Assembly (NCBI GenBank): GCA_032717465.1
Contig: CM064713.1
Location: 6,123,001-6,187,000 of the forward strand
DNA length: 64,000 bases
Direction: 5' to 3'
From: Coenobita brevimanus
Lineage: Eukaryota > Arthropoda > Malacostraca > Decapoda > Coenobitidae
Below the pieces are notes generated by a model. It was not told the DNA's origin. It did not search any database and saw nothing but the letters and a program-made list of their open reading frames with translations. The position numbers and the translations under genes were made by a program. Positions 20,667 to 31,362 of the stretch are shown piece after piece. Position 1 is the first letter of the stretch. Each line of letters begins with the position of its first letter.

Positions 20667-20789
20667 TGAGCAGTGCTCATATTCAAAGCAGCTTTATGTT
20701 CTTTTTTAACACTTCTTAGCAATTTATTATGTGGATTACACATCAGCATCCTCATTTGTAATTTTTATGAAGAATATGTTGACACTGAA
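20667..20789. other. Short spacer without recognisable features
   Basis: About 120 bp between the TTAA element and the LTR element. It ends with ACTG, the first copy of the LTR element's target duplication. Confidence 0.5.
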
Positions 20790-20793
20790 ACTG

Positions 20794-21443
20794 TGTTAAA
20801 GCTTTGTAGCCAACATTTTTATATATATGTAACTCTTAGTTCTCGTAATAGGTGAGTCTTGAGTTAACTGAAGAGCAGGAGGAGTTAAAGATGAATACAA
20901 GGAGTTGATTTATTATCTTCATAGAAAGTCTCAGTTGAGCAGCGTATGTATTATCTATCTATCCATCTATATACCTAGGCTGCTTCCCCCAAGGAAAGGG
21001 AGGTATGTATTATACAGAGACTTAATATACTAAGTAAGTCTAGTTGGACCCCTCTTCTTATTCACTCTCTCCACTACCTGCCGGTTCTATGGCCAGTCTC
21101 CTTCTCTCCACCACCTGTCGATTCTAAGGCTAACCTCCTTCTGAGCTCTGCTTCCTAAATTCCTATTTTAGCAGAAGTCGTGTCACCTGGAATATACTGA
21201 TGTGAAGTTTCTAGAAGCCTGTGTGTGAGTATGTGTGTATGTGTGTGTATGGTCACGAGGCGCTGTTCGTGTGCATATCAAGCATTCCTTGAGTTAGAAT
21301 GTGTAAGCATGTTTACCTTTGCTCAATTCTCGCTGACACACTACCTATCTCTTCCCCTGGCTTGATGCTTCTACCTGTCTATATCTTTATCCATTTATCA
21401 TGCTATCTATTATGATTTGTATTTATAATATGGAGTCCTGACA
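20794..21443 (-). repeat. LTR (3' copy with respect to element), carries a 49-bp insertion
   Basis: Homologous to 22262-22859 along its length, apart from a 49-bp insertion at 20955-21003 flanked by a 10-bp duplication. Net length without it is about 590 bp, against 598 bp in the other copy. Confidence 0.9.
20955..21003 (-). mobile_element. Very short retroposed fragment with 10-bp target duplication
   Basis: 49 bp present in only one LTR, bounded by TATGTATTAT at 20945-20954 and 21004-21013. On the minus strand it ends in GATGGATAGATAG, so it has an RTE-like (GATA)n tail. Its body does not match the RTE or SINE 3' ends described here, so it may come from another SINE. Confidence 0.65.
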
Positions 21444-21752
21444 TCGCTCGGTCGCGCCACTGGCGGTCCTCCGACAGTAATCATCATTGGCATATGCTAA
21501 TCTATTAGTACATAATATTGATTATAATACTGAATACATATAATATTCATGTTAATATTGTAATGGTTCAGTAATATTTTATGTTAAACAAGTTGTATAC
21601 ATAACTGAACAAATACAATATGGTTAAATAGGTTATTGTATGACATTTTGTAAGATGTGTATGTATAACAGACATACACATATAACTATGCAATGGTAAT
21701 ACTGCTAGGTCATTACATTATATATGGAGTTGTCCCTTTAGTAATGTCTAAC

Positions 21753-21990
21753 TGTTACATATCGTTTGTAGTTACATAATCGTAGCAAGTGCAACATAAT
21801 GCAATCGTTTGTTGTTACATAATTGTTACATACTGTTTGTAGTTACATAATTGTATTAAGCGTAACATAATGCAATCGTTTGTCGTTACATAAGTGTTAC
21901 ATATTGTTTGTAGTTACATAATTGTAGCAAGTGTAACATAATGCAATCGTTTGTCGTTACATAATTGTTACATATTGTTCGTAGTTACAT
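21753..21990. repeat. 71-bp tandem repeat, about 3.3 copies
   Basis: Units start at 21753, 21824 and 21895, with a partial fourth at 21966. Each begins TGTTACATAT and contains AACATAATGCAATCGTTTGT. It lies inside the short LTR element, next to the 5S-derived SINE. Confidence 0.9.
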
Positions 21991-22227
21991 TCATTCATTC
22001 ATTCATTGCCAGACGCCATGTATCCCAGATGGGGTGGCCAAGGGCTTAGAGTTAATTGTTTTACAGGGAGGGGCACTAATCCTCCACCAACCCCACTTGA
22101 CACGTAGGGATGCCAACAGAATCTGGTGTTCCCAGGCGGTCACCCATCCAAGTACTAACCAGACCCAACATTGCTTAACTTCGCTGATCGGACGGGAAGC
22201 GGTGTACTCAACGTGGTATGGCCGTTA
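21989..22227 (-). mobile_element. 5S-rRNA-derived SINE (SINE3 type), copy 1, complete
   Basis: On the minus strand: a nearly full 5S rRNA-like head (22227 to 22111), a 3' half shared with SINE family SB, and the RTE-like end GGCGTCTGGCAATG with an (ATGA)n tail. The 5S internal Pol III promoter is well kept, so the element carries its own promoter. The 3' end matches the RTE LINEs in the window (GGCCACCCC, then GGGAT, then GGCGTCTGGCAAT), which implies RTE machinery. Confidence 0.92.
22111..22227 (-). rRNA. 5S rRNA-like head of the SINE (not a normal 5S gene)
   Basis: About 117 nt match the eukaryotic 5S rRNA plan: ACGGCCATACCACG near the 5' end, GAAGTTAAGCAA (box A region), and GGATGGGTGACCGCCTGGGA (box C region). 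The extreme 5' base pairs and the 3' terminus are altered, and it runs on into SINE sequence instead of a T-run terminator. It is best read as a SINE promoter head. Confidence 0.85.
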
Positions 22228-22261
22228 ATTGTAATAATTGCAGTCCGCTGCCACCATTTAA

Positions 22262-22859
22262 TGTTAAAGCTTTGTAGCCAACATTTTTATATATGTAACT
22301 CTCAGTTCTCGTAATAGGTGAGTCTTGAGTTAATTGAAGAGCAGGAGGAGTTAAAGATGAATACAAGAAGTTGATCTTGATTTATTATCTTCAGAGAAAG
22401 TCTAAGTTGAGCAGCATATGTATTATACAGAGACTTAATATACTAAGTAAGTCTAGTTGGACCCCTCTTCTTATTCACTCTCTCCACTACCTGCCGGTTC
22501 TATGGCCAGTCTCCTTCTCTCCACCACCTGTCGATTCTAAGGCTAATCTCCTTTTGAGCTCTGCTTCCTAAATTCCTACTTTAGCAGAAGTCATGTCATG
22601 TGGAATATACTGATGTGAAGTTTCTAGAAGCCTGTGTGTGAGTATGTGTGTATGTGTGTATGGTCATGAGGTGCTGTTCATGTGCATATCAAGCATTCCT
22701 TGAGTTAGAGTGTGTAAGCATGTTTACCTTTGCTCGATTCTCGCTGACACACTACCTATTTCATCCCCTGGCTTGATGCTTCTACCTGTCTATCTCTTTA
22801 TCTATACAGTATATCATGCTATCTATTATGATTTGTATTTATAAAATGGAGTCCTGACA
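22262..22859 (-). repeat. LTR (5' copy with respect to element)
   Basis: 598 bp, TG...CA ends, homologous to 20794-21443. A candidate primer-binding site lies just outside its left border on the minus strand. Confidence 0.9.
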
Positions 22860-23373
22860 ACTGTAAGTACAGTACAAGGCAGTGATAATTAATATGCAAA
22901 ACATATTACAGTCTGTCCTCGCCTAATGCGGGTATTTGTTTCCGCACCGACCTTGCGATAGGCAAATATCGCATTGGAGGGACTCTTAAAAACCCCTATT
23001 TCCTTCTGCACCTCTGCCCAAAGTCCACTTTTTCCCCCTTTGTGGTGAAATTTTTTTTTTATACCCCCTAATTTAAACTCCCTAAAAGAATTAATATGGT
23101 TATAAAAAATACATTAGGTCAATACAGGGCTTTCTCATTTATTGTACTGTACCTTATGTGAGGAGAAGAGCAGACACATGTCACCGGAGATGAGGTAGAG
23201 AGGGGGAACACACACTAAAATCCATCAGTCTATTTCACTAGCAACACTCCAGACATCACTTTCTAGGTCCTCCACAGCTTCTTCATCCAGCTGTCACTGG
23301 ATATCCTCTTGCTGTAGACCAGCGGCAGCTTGTCTGGCGAAGTAATGAATGATTAGTGACTGTTTACTGCAGT

Positions 23374-25050
23374 TTACTCGGTCAATGTGCATAAGATTAT
23401 AGACACTGCATCATCAACCTGCTCAATCAGGCTGTTACCTCTTGCAAGGGAAGGATCGCTGTCAAAGATGAACTCCTGGAGAGACTCAGCTCGACTCAGG
23501 ATTTGACTTACAACTTCACTGCTGGGTTCACCTGCTGGTCTTGCCTCCCTCTGTTCCTCTTGCTGTTCCATCTCTTCGTCCCTGTCTTGTTGCCCAACTT
23601 TCTGCATAATCCACTCATCTGAGGTGTCACTGGTGTCCCTGCCAATCTCCATCACCTCCTCCACCGTCACCTCACCACAACCGGGCACACAGCGCATGAC
23701 AGACACTGTTGATGGGGCTGAATTGGCAGCCACCTGAACACTTTCACTTTTTGCTGTGCAGAGTTGTGGAGCTACACGGCACCGAGCATGGTTTATTATG
23801 GCTGTGTTCACTTCTCTCCAGGCTGCCAGGAGGCTGTTCACAGCATGTCAAATGTTGTATAGCTTCCAAAACTTGCTCACATTCACAACCTCCTCAGAGA
23901 TTACTTCATCCTCGGTGCTGGTGGCGGCGGCAGCGGTGGTGGTGGAGGTGGCCTCCGCATCATTCCCTTCCTCCTCCTCCTGTAGCAGCTGCTGGAGTTC
24001 TTGGGTGTCTGTAGCAGTAAGTAACTGCCTGTACACTCGCCACTGATAGAAAACTTCACATTGGCGATCACTTCCTGGTCCAAGGGCTGGAGAAGTGACA
24101 TGGTGTTAGGTGGCAGAAACTCCACCCTAATGTTCTTGTATCTGCCGATGATGAAGTGTGGATGTGCAGGGGCATTGTCCATCAGAAGGATGACCTAAAA
24201 AGGCAGGCTTTCCTGCCTACAGTGGCATCTTGCATCAGGTATGAAGCAGTTGTCTATCCAATCAGTGATGATGTGACTTGTCATCCATGCCCGCCTTGAC
24301 TGCCTCCAATAAACCCGAGTCGTCCATGTTCTGTAAGTGGCAAAAGGCGTGTGGTTGTGTGGCATGGTGGATGACCAGTGGCCTCATTTCGCAACTTCCT
24401 GTAGTGTTGCAACAAAACAAAACGATTATCCTGCTCTTGTTTGCCTTCCGTCCCTTTGCTTGTGCTGCTGTCTTTGAAACGTAAGCCGATGTTGGCATTT
24501 TCTTCCACTGAAGGCTGCTTTTTGTCCAAATTAAAAACTTGTTCTGCTGTGTAAACCCCCTCCCCAGTGATATCCTTCAGGATATCAGGGTACTTCTCCA
24601 CTTGCATTTTGTCAGCAGTTGCCCATTCTCCAGTCAGTTCAAGGTTCTTCAGCTTCTTGCAACAGACAAAATACGACAGCCATCCAGTGGACACCTTGAA
24701 CATTCGTTGAGATGGCTTTGTTGGTGGATATGTCCTACACACCACCTTGAAAAAGCAGGTGGCCCATGTCCCCAGATCCAAGGCTGACACCAGCATGTAG
24801 TTTCTTTTCTGCTGCCGAATGTATTCTTCCAGTAGCCTCTCCATAATGATCATGGCCTTTGGAGTGATGACGGATCTAGTATCTGCTTCGCCAGGACCAA
24901 AATTCCTCATGCAAACAAGGATATGTCGTTGATGTAGATCGTGCAGATGCTGGACTCGCTGAGTTTGTAGGAGCGTGCAACTACCGCCTTCGGTTCCCCG
25001 ATGTCTATCCATCTGATAACCTCCATCTTCTCTCTGAGGCAAAGATGAAT
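23374..25050 (-). pseudogene. Tigger-like (DDE_1 superfamily) transposase, frameshifted
   Basis: Read on the minus strand in pieces. About 24900-24500 gives the CENP-B/Tigger middle region (FKVSTGWLSYFVCCKKLKNL, then GVYTAEQVFNLDK, where the family has FNxDE for the first catalytic Asp). The segment 24182-23990 gives MDNAPAHPHF (second catalytic Asp) and FLPPNTMSLLQPLDQ, a Tigger signature. The C-terminal acidic region is at 23374-23841. Several frameshifts, and loss of the residue after the first Asp, make it inactive. Confidence 0.85.
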
Positions 25051-25349
25051 CTTCTTTCTTTTGGACGCACGCCACTAGGTCCAGGAGTTGCACTGGTGGT
25101 AATACTGAACAGGGAAAAATGCGACCTGAAGCTAATGCGGGCAGTGTGTCTCGCAACACGAGGCAAGCTGAGGAGGATGGTGTGGGTAGGAGTGGGCCGA
25201 GTGGGGAACGCAGGAGACGGGAGGGAGATAGGGGGGGTCCTGATTGGCTGGGAGAGTGAGAAAGGCAAAGCATGGTTGGCAGGCGATGACGTCTAGTATT
25301 GTGAGGCTGCGTGACGCACAATGCGTCACAGCCCACCCGGTTCAACTTA

Positions 25350-26702
25350 CAGTAAGACCTCGATATAACGGACATCAATAGACCGGATTTCGATTTTATC
25401 GGAAGTAAGGAGCTACCAGACAAAATTCCTAAACAGTGCCCTCGGACAGTGAACTTCAGAACAAATGATTCGCCTAGTGAACGAGCAGGGGGTAATCAGG
25501 TCCACAAAACCATGGTGAACAAGTTGAACCCTGAGAAAACGAAATCGAGGAAAAGAGAAGGCCATAACTGCCATCTCCCATATTGAACAACCCCCCCCCT
25601 TCCCTAGTAGACACTGCACAAAAGGCCAGGTCTGAGCAACCCGCTGAGCAGAATGCAATGGAGGATGAAGATCTGCCTATGTTGAAGATCAGTAAAATTC
25701 TACCAGCAGTGGATGTTCTGAAAGAAGAGGCCAAGACATGAGAAACCAGCTACCTTAGGACACAGGAAGTGATCAGTGGAGTAGAAACCACTTTTTGTTA
25801 TTACAGTGAAAGGCACAATATGGAAGTCAACATAAGAAAAACACTTATCACCTGCTACTACCGGACTCTAGAACAACAGGATCCAGTTGCCTCCATATCA
25901 TCTGCTACACTTCCTGGTGAAAACAATGATGTGATGTCAGTGGTGTCATCTTTGGACTTTTAAGGTTTTATGGGAGAGGTGAATGAGGTAGAGGCACATG
26001 GGGAAGTGGTTCAGTCAGGTGATGAGGGCGGGACATGTGATGGGAACGAGTGAGTGGAGGGTGATGTGGAGGGGTCACCCTAAGTGTCTCCCCATGCCTC
26101 GGAACCATTTGTATTCAAGCTAATCAGGACTGCCATCTGCTCCACTTAAGGTAAATAACCATGTGTTTTATATTTTATATACCAGTACTGTATGTGTTTG
26201 AAATGTGCCCTGCAGCACATCTCTATGGCTCAAAAAGTGGACTTTGAGGAAGCAATGCTGCCCATATGCTATTTTTCCCATAAGATATGTTGTTCCGGAG
26301 AACGAATTCGCAGTGAAAGCTTGTCTGCCACCCATAAACTCATTCACCGTGTAAGGGTACTGTATATCAGAAAAAATCTGATAAAGCCAGAAGCAGTCCA
26401 GACTACCTGACCACCTATGTTCACCACAATAAGGTAAATAAAAGACATGTCTATTAGAGTACAGTACAGTATTATTTTATATATTATACCATTTGATTAT
26501 TGCAGTGAAGCTATAACACAGCACAGTGCTGCAGTGGTAGTAAAAACAGTTTAAAAATCGTTGGTGCGATCCGGACTAATGTCTGATACATTGGAAAAAG
26601 TCTGGGTTAGCAGGGGGAAGTCCAGATGTTGCTTTTATCGGAATTTCGCTTTTTTCGGAATGGCTTGGGCCCCAATTAGTCCATTATAGTGAGGTCTTAC
26701 TG
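25350..26702. mobile_element. Tigger/pogo-like element T2 nested in T1
   Basis: Inverted ends CAGTAAGACCTCGATATAAC and CAGTAAGACCTCACTATAAT between TA dinucleotides (25348-25349 and 26703-26704). The plus strand near 25650-25960 has fragments that look like a transposase C-terminus (acidic, with short frames), but no complete domain. It inserted after T1, since T1 sequence continues on both sides. Confidence 0.8.
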
Positions 26703-26817
26703 TACTATATTACGCTAACAGTGCCCGCATTACAATGTTTATTTCCTTCCACTCAATCGTGCCATGTTAGAGCAACATCGCGTTACAGCAAACCGTATTA
26801 GGCGAGGACAGACTGTA

Positions 26818-27189
26818 ATTATGTAAGCGGTGCTACGAAGCCCCTGATGCCACTATGAATACAGACCTAAGGCTCAGCAAATCAGGGATACCAACCAAGC
26901 AAGTTAACTCAGGAGTTTATTTTCAGATCTCTCATCCAGTGTGTCCAATTTTCTCATGCTAAAAGAGTGATGATAATTTTTTTCGTGGGTATACATGTAT
27001 GTACAGTATTTCCAGAGGCCTTGAAAGGTGTGGTACACTCAGAAGCACTCTCAGAACATCATTTGCACATTCACTACTGTGTAGTGTACTGCAGTGTCAC
27101 ATACCATTGTCTCCTTATTCACATTACACAAATTTCATATTTTTGTACATGCTATACCAGGATATTTACACATATTTACAATTTCTGAT
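26818..27189. other. Region without recognised genes
   Basis: About 370 bp between T1 and the piggyBac C-terminal fragment. It has short frames only and no inverted ends that I could match. Confidence 0.4.
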
Positions 27190-27520
27190 GCTTAGAGGCA
27201 TTTGGAAGTGTGGCAGGTAGGCAAGTATTCTCCCATACAAAGGCTGACATTACAGTTGGCATACACAGTCACAGGGGCTCCAATTTCGGCCTTTTTTTTT
27301 TTTCTCCTCACTTCCACCTCCTCCCCTTCAGAGTCACTGGGTACCACGTGGGTAGCTGGGCACACTGCCTTCAAGGTTGGGTTGGGGGAAAGAAGGGTAG
27401 CTGGGAGAAACAGGGCAATGCTGTGACTCCATGGCAGCAAGAAGATGACAGTGGTATAACAAATTCAGACAGGCTGGACGGGACTCATGCGACCCACTCA
27501 CAATGCATGATAAGGGTTAA
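27190..27520 (-). mobile_element. piggyBac-type remnant (P4): transposase C-terminus and one end
   Basis: The minus-strand frame 27192-27440 ends with a cysteine-rich tail (NCNVSLCMGEYLPTCHTSK), which matches the piggyBac C-terminal cysteine-rich domain, preceded by SDSEGEEVEV and RRKKKKAEIG. A piggyBac-like end ATAAGGGTTAA lies at 27510-27520, and just inside it on the minus strand is GTGGGTCGCATGAGTCCCGT. The C-terminus lies only ~80 bp from this end, so nearly the whole transposase is deleted. No partner end was found. Confidence 0.6.
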
Positions 27521-27635
27521 GCAGGCACACCTTGAGGACTCAATACACAAAACTTTCTGTGACCTTCTGGAAGGACAGTTGCAGTCGTCTACACAGTCCT
27601 TCCACATGGACTGTCAAAATTTTATGGTTAAATAA

Positions 27636-29507
27636 GTGACTGAATGCAAAATAATTTTCCTTCACAACTTATTGGATACTGAATGTGCATACAGTACAGC
27701 TGATATGTGTTTAACCCCTAAGCAACTGGTGATGAAGGAAGAGAGAGAGGTGAAAAGATTGGTAAGAGAGAGTAAGAAGAGAGTGGATGAGGAATTTGGA
27801 AGGAATTTGAGTGTAAAGTGGAGGGACTGTAAGAAAATGTTCTGGAGAGAAGTGAAAAGAGTAAGACAGGGTGGAAGTGAAGTTAGCAGGGGAGTGAAAG
27901 ATAAAAATGGTAGATTACAAGTGGAGAAGGGAGAAAAAGTGAGCAGATGGAGAGAACACTTTAAGGAATTGTTGAACGTAGAGGATGGAAGTAATGCGAG
28001 TATAAGTGGCTGGGGAATGGCTGGGAGAAGGAGGGAGGTGAGAAGACAGGAAGAAATCAGTAGGATAGAAGTTGTGGAAACAATGAAGAAAGTTAAATCG
28101 GGCAGGGCCCCAGGAGTTGATGGAGTGTGTGGTGAAATGCTGAAGCATGGGGGAGAGACAGTAGTGGAATGGATGTGGAAGATGTGCAGATTGGCCTGGG
28201 AGGAAGGTAGAGTCCCGGAGGATTGGAAGTCAGGTATAATTATTCCCTTGTACAAAGGAAAAGGGGAAAAAAAAGTGTGTAGTAATAATAGGGGCATTTG
28301 TCTTCTTAGTATAATAGGAAAAGTGTATGGTAGGATACTTATTAACAGAGTTAGAGAAAGAACAGAGAAATTAGTTGGAGAAGAACAGGGAGGCTTTAAG
28401 AAGGGAAGAGGTTGTGTAGATCAGATATTCATTCTTAGATCTTTAGTGGAAAAGTTTCTAGAGAAGGGAAAGAAGTTGTATGCGACTTTCATGGATTTGG
28501 AGAAAGCATATGACAGGGTGAATAGACAAGGATTGTGGAAAGTGTTAAGAATATACGGAGTAGATGGGAAGTTGTTGAATGCTGTGAAGAGTATGTATGA
28601 TGGTGCGAAGGCTGCAGTGCGTGTGGATGGTGAACTAAGTGAATTTTTCTCTTTGAAAGTTGGGTTGAAACAGGGATGTGTCATGTCTCCATGGTTGTTC
28701 AATCTGTACATGGATGGGGTAATAAAAGAGGTACAAGGTAGGGTAGTGGATGTTGGAGTGGCCCTGGTAGAGGATAGTGTTTGGAAACTCCCTGTACTCT
28801 TGTTTGCAGATGATACTGTGTTGTTGAGTGAAGACGAAGAGGAGCTGCAAGGCTTGGTGGATGAGTTTGAGAGAGTGTGTAAGAAGCGGAACCTAACGGT
28901 GAATGTAGGGAAGAGTAAAGTGATGGTCTTTGAGAGAGGTGAAGTTAGTGAATGTACAGCGAGGTTGGATGGTGAGGAATTGGAAAATGTGAGTACGTTT
29001 AAGTATTTGGGTAGTGTGATGAGTAAGGATGGAGGTTTGGAGGGTGAAGTGCTTGAAAGGGTACAGCAGGGAAGAAAGGTTGCTGGTTCCTTGAAAGCAG
29101 TGATAAGAAACAGGGAAGTGAGCATGGAAGTGAAAAAGTTACTACATGGCAGTATTGTGATACCAACTCTAACGTACGGAAGTGAAGCTCGGACATTGTT
29201 GGAAGGACACAAGTCAAGAGTGAGAGCAGTGGAAATGAGTTATGTAAGAGGAGCCTGTGGAGTCACGTGGAGAGACAGGCTGACGAATGAGGATATAAAG
29301 GAACGTTGTGGTGTGGATGTGGATGTGATAGGAAGCGTTATGAGGAATACACTGAGGTGGTTTGGCCATGCGGAGAGGATGGAGGGTGAAAGACTGACGA
29401 AGAGAGTGTATATGAGTGAGGTGGAGGGGGAGGCCGAGGATGAGATGGAGGGATGGGGTGGAGAGGTATATGAGAGAGGGGGGTGTGAGTTGGGAGCAGG
29501 GCAGTGA
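27636..29507 (+). CDS. RTE LINE reverse transcriptase, partial ORF2
   Basis: An open frame of 623 codons. The first ~30 codons are flanking DNA, so the true element begins near residue 33 and the ATG is not original. The RT domain follows: RAPGVDGVCGEML, SIIGKVYGRILINR, EQGGFKKGRGCVDQIF, FMDLEKAYDRV, GLKQGCVMSPWLFN, catalytic FADD at residues 390-393. The C-terminal region has SYVRGACGVTWRDRL and NTLRWFGHAERM, as in the other RTE copies here. No internal stops in the RT; only the last ~25 codons are out of phase. Confidence 0.88.
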   Translation: MTECKIIFLHNLLDTECAYSTADMCLTPKQLVMKEEREVKRLVRESKKRVDEEFGRNLSVKWRDCKKMFWREVKRVRQGGSEVSRGVKDKNGRLQVEKGEKVSRWREHFKELLNVEDGSNASISGWGMAGRRREVRRQEEISRIEVVETMKKVKSGRAPGVDGVCGEMLKHGGETVVEWMWKMCRLAWEEGRVPEDWKSGIIIPLYKGKGEKKVCSNNRGICLLSIIGKVYGRILINRVRERTEKLVGEEQGGFKKGRGCVDQIFILRSLVEKFLEKGKKLYATFMDLEKAYDRVNRQGLWKVLRIYGVDGKLLNAVKSMYDGAKAAVRVDGELSEFFSLKVGLKQGCVMSPWLFNLYMDGVIKEVQGRVVDVGVALVEDSVWKLPVLLFADDTVLLSEDEEELQGLVDEFERVCKKRNLTVNVGKSKVMVFERGEVSECTARLDGEELENVSTFKYLGSVMSKDGGLEGEVLERVQQGRKVAGSLKAVIRNREVSMEVKKLLHGSIVIPTLTYGSEARTLLEGHKSRVRAVEMSYVRGACGVTWRDRLTNEDIKERCGVDVDVIGSVMRNTLRWFGHAERMEGERLTKRVYMSEVEGEAEDEMEGWGGEVYERGGCELGAGQ

Positions 29508-29592
29508 AATGGCGGGGGACAGGGCAACTTGGAGGCGATTTGTTTGTGGCCACCCCAAACGGGATTGTGGCGTCTGGCAATAGATAGATAGA
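27733..29592 (+). mobile_element. RTE-clade LINE (R3), 5'-truncated
   Basis: Carries the RT domain and the C-terminal region, then the family 3' end GGCGTCTGGCAATAGATAG. It is truncated upstream of the RT and has no endonuclease. The C-terminal reading frame loses phase near 29425 through a small deletion relative to R1 and R2. Confidence 0.9.
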
Positions 29593-30462
29593 AATTGGTG
29601 GGCCGGGGACGCTGGGGGAAGGCCATAATTGCAAGTGTTTTTGCGCCACAGTTTGAAGCAGCCGCCACTTGATCTCATCACCAAAGGGTGGGTAGAACCT
29701 CAAGGCACCTGAGGCAAGCATACCTCAGTTGTCTCTGTGGCTTTGCCAGGTGTGGGACAATGTTTTCTTGAGCCTTTCATCCGATTCCATTTCCGCCTCA
29801 CGTGAGCCCTTGCCTCATCCACTCCTGCCAAGCGTCTTTCCAAGGATACTAAGAAAGGACTTAGTGATAATGCCATAGGGCGTGTCATGGACGCAACTGC
29901 GTCTAGTTTATCTTGTAACGGAGAATTTTTCAGGTTTAGAGCAAAGCCAAAGTCAGGGCAGCGAGTAAACATATGAATACAGCCTGCCTCGCAGCGAAAA
30001 ATTACAGTACTCATACTCTTCTTGTCCTTACTCATCAATGCAACCACTTACAGACCTTGAGATGCTTTAATTATCAAGAAGAATTGGTGAGCAATATGGT
30101 TTTTAATTTGTTTCCCCACCTGCTATATTTTCTGAGATATTAAGGTTTGAAAACAAGCAATTTTGGGAAAAATGCCCTGGCGTCCAGTGGTTAAGAAGTG
30201 TACATACAGCAAGAAAAATACTTCACGGTCAGCTGTGGGTATTATACTGAAAATTACTATTTGCTCGAGTTACAAGAGGCAAATGATAATGGTCATGTTA
30301 TAAAAAACATTAGAAGATATGATTCACGCAGTGGGCTGGTTTGCTCATGTCAAAAGTATGTCTAAACTAAAAGAATATGCAAAGGATAACCAGATAAATG
30401 TTCTTCCTAACATTCAAAGTTTTTTCTAACACCCCCCATGGCCACCAATGATGAATGAAATT
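29593..30462. other. Unassigned region with one unrecognised frame
   Basis: The minus-strand frame 29700-30047 (115 codons, MVALMSKDKKSMSTVIFRC at its start) has cysteines at CEAGC and CP but I cannot place it in a family. GTGGTTAA at 30188-30195 looks like a TTAA-element right end; a possible left end is TTAACCCCTAAGC near 27712, just before R3, but the two ends match poorly. Nothing else is clear here. Confidence 0.35.
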
Positions 30463-31362
30463 TTACCCTAGCATGGCCGGCGATGTCAATCTGGCACAAC
30501 CTGTAAAAAACTGTGGACAATTTTAGGAAGGGAATGTACGTATGGGAGATGTTCACACAGACCTTCTCTAGCCTCTAATCCACTCAAACAGCCTGTACAT
30601 CTTGTTAATAGGTCATGAATGGATGTCAGTCTTTTGCTCTCCTCAGGTGTTAGTGTAAGTAAGAATAAGAAAGCAAGGAAGTCAAGAAAAGAGTGTTTTT
30701 CCCAGACAATGACTGCTTATCAATGTTTGTTTTTGACTGGGAAGGAGAAGAGGAATAAACATTATAAACATTCATAATTATGGTAAGTTTATTTATACAA
30801 TACAGTAATTATTTTATGTACTGAATTTGCTCGTTTTACACATTTCTTGTTTGGCACAAGCATTTCAGCAACATATGTTCTCCTGGTGAATATATGGATG
30901 TAAAACCTTCCCTTCCCTTCACACTAATTCCATCATTTGACACACTAATCTTGGGCTCCTATCGAATCTTGGCCGAGATGGTTCAGCCTATACAAACACT
31001 GCAGCACCCATTATCATGAAACAGACTAAAAACAGCATCCTTAATCTCTCTTTCCACACGAATTAGACTACCCAGATAAAAAAATAAGAACTCCATACAG
31101 GAATAAACATTAAAAAAAAAGGGGGAAAACATTCATATTTATGATATTTTTATTTATAAGTACACATTATCAATTGAATATGTTCATTTCACATTTTTCT
31201 TGTTTTGCATAAGCATTTCAACAACATATGAGGTGTTCTTGTGGTGAAAATATGGATGTTAAATCTTCCCTTCCTTTAACACTAATTCCCTCATGCGAGG
31301 TGCTAATCACGAGTTGTATCGAATTTTAGACACTGTGGTTCGGAAAAAGGGCAGAATATAAG

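Larger units (their letters stand above)
20794..22859 (-). mobile_element. Short non-coding LTR retroelement, complete with target duplication
   Basis: Two direct repeats (20794-21443 and 22262-22859) flank about 0.8 kb. They begin TGTTAAAG and end CCTGACA on the plus strand, so they have TG...CA ends. ACTG is duplicated outside (20790-20793 and 22860-22863). On the minus strand the 5' LTR is followed at once by TGGTGGCAGCGGAC, a good primer-binding-site candidate, which sets the orientation. The interior has no coding frame; it holds a 71-bp tandem repeat and a 5S-derived SINE. This resembles TRIM- or LARD-type parasites of Gypsy elements. Confidence 0.85.
22909..26815 (-). mobile_element. 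Tigger/pogo-type DNA transposon (T1)
   Basis: Inverted ends CAGTCTGTCCTCGCCTAATG on both sides, with one difference in the first 20 bp, between TA dinucleotides (22907-22908 and 26816-26817). The minus strand carries a degenerate Tigger-like transposase. A second TA-flanked element (25350-26702) is inserted in its 5' part. Total length without the insert is about 2.5 kb, normal for Tigger. Confidence 0.85.

Noticed and set aside
22111..22227. A functional 5S rRNA gene
   Set aside because: The 3' end runs into SINE sequence with an RTE-like tail, there is no T-run terminator, and the second copy is truncated with the same 3' part.
28421..29212. Long open frame on the strand opposite the RTE RT (263 codons), with similar ones at 57189-57896 and 40231-40728
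   Set aside because: They are antisense shadows of the RT, which has few stop-compatible codons on the other strand. The protein is serine/threonine/proline-rich without motifs.
27712..30195. A confident TTAA element with R3 inside it
   Set aside because: TTAA is present near both positions but the inverted ends match only over TTAACC, which is not enough.
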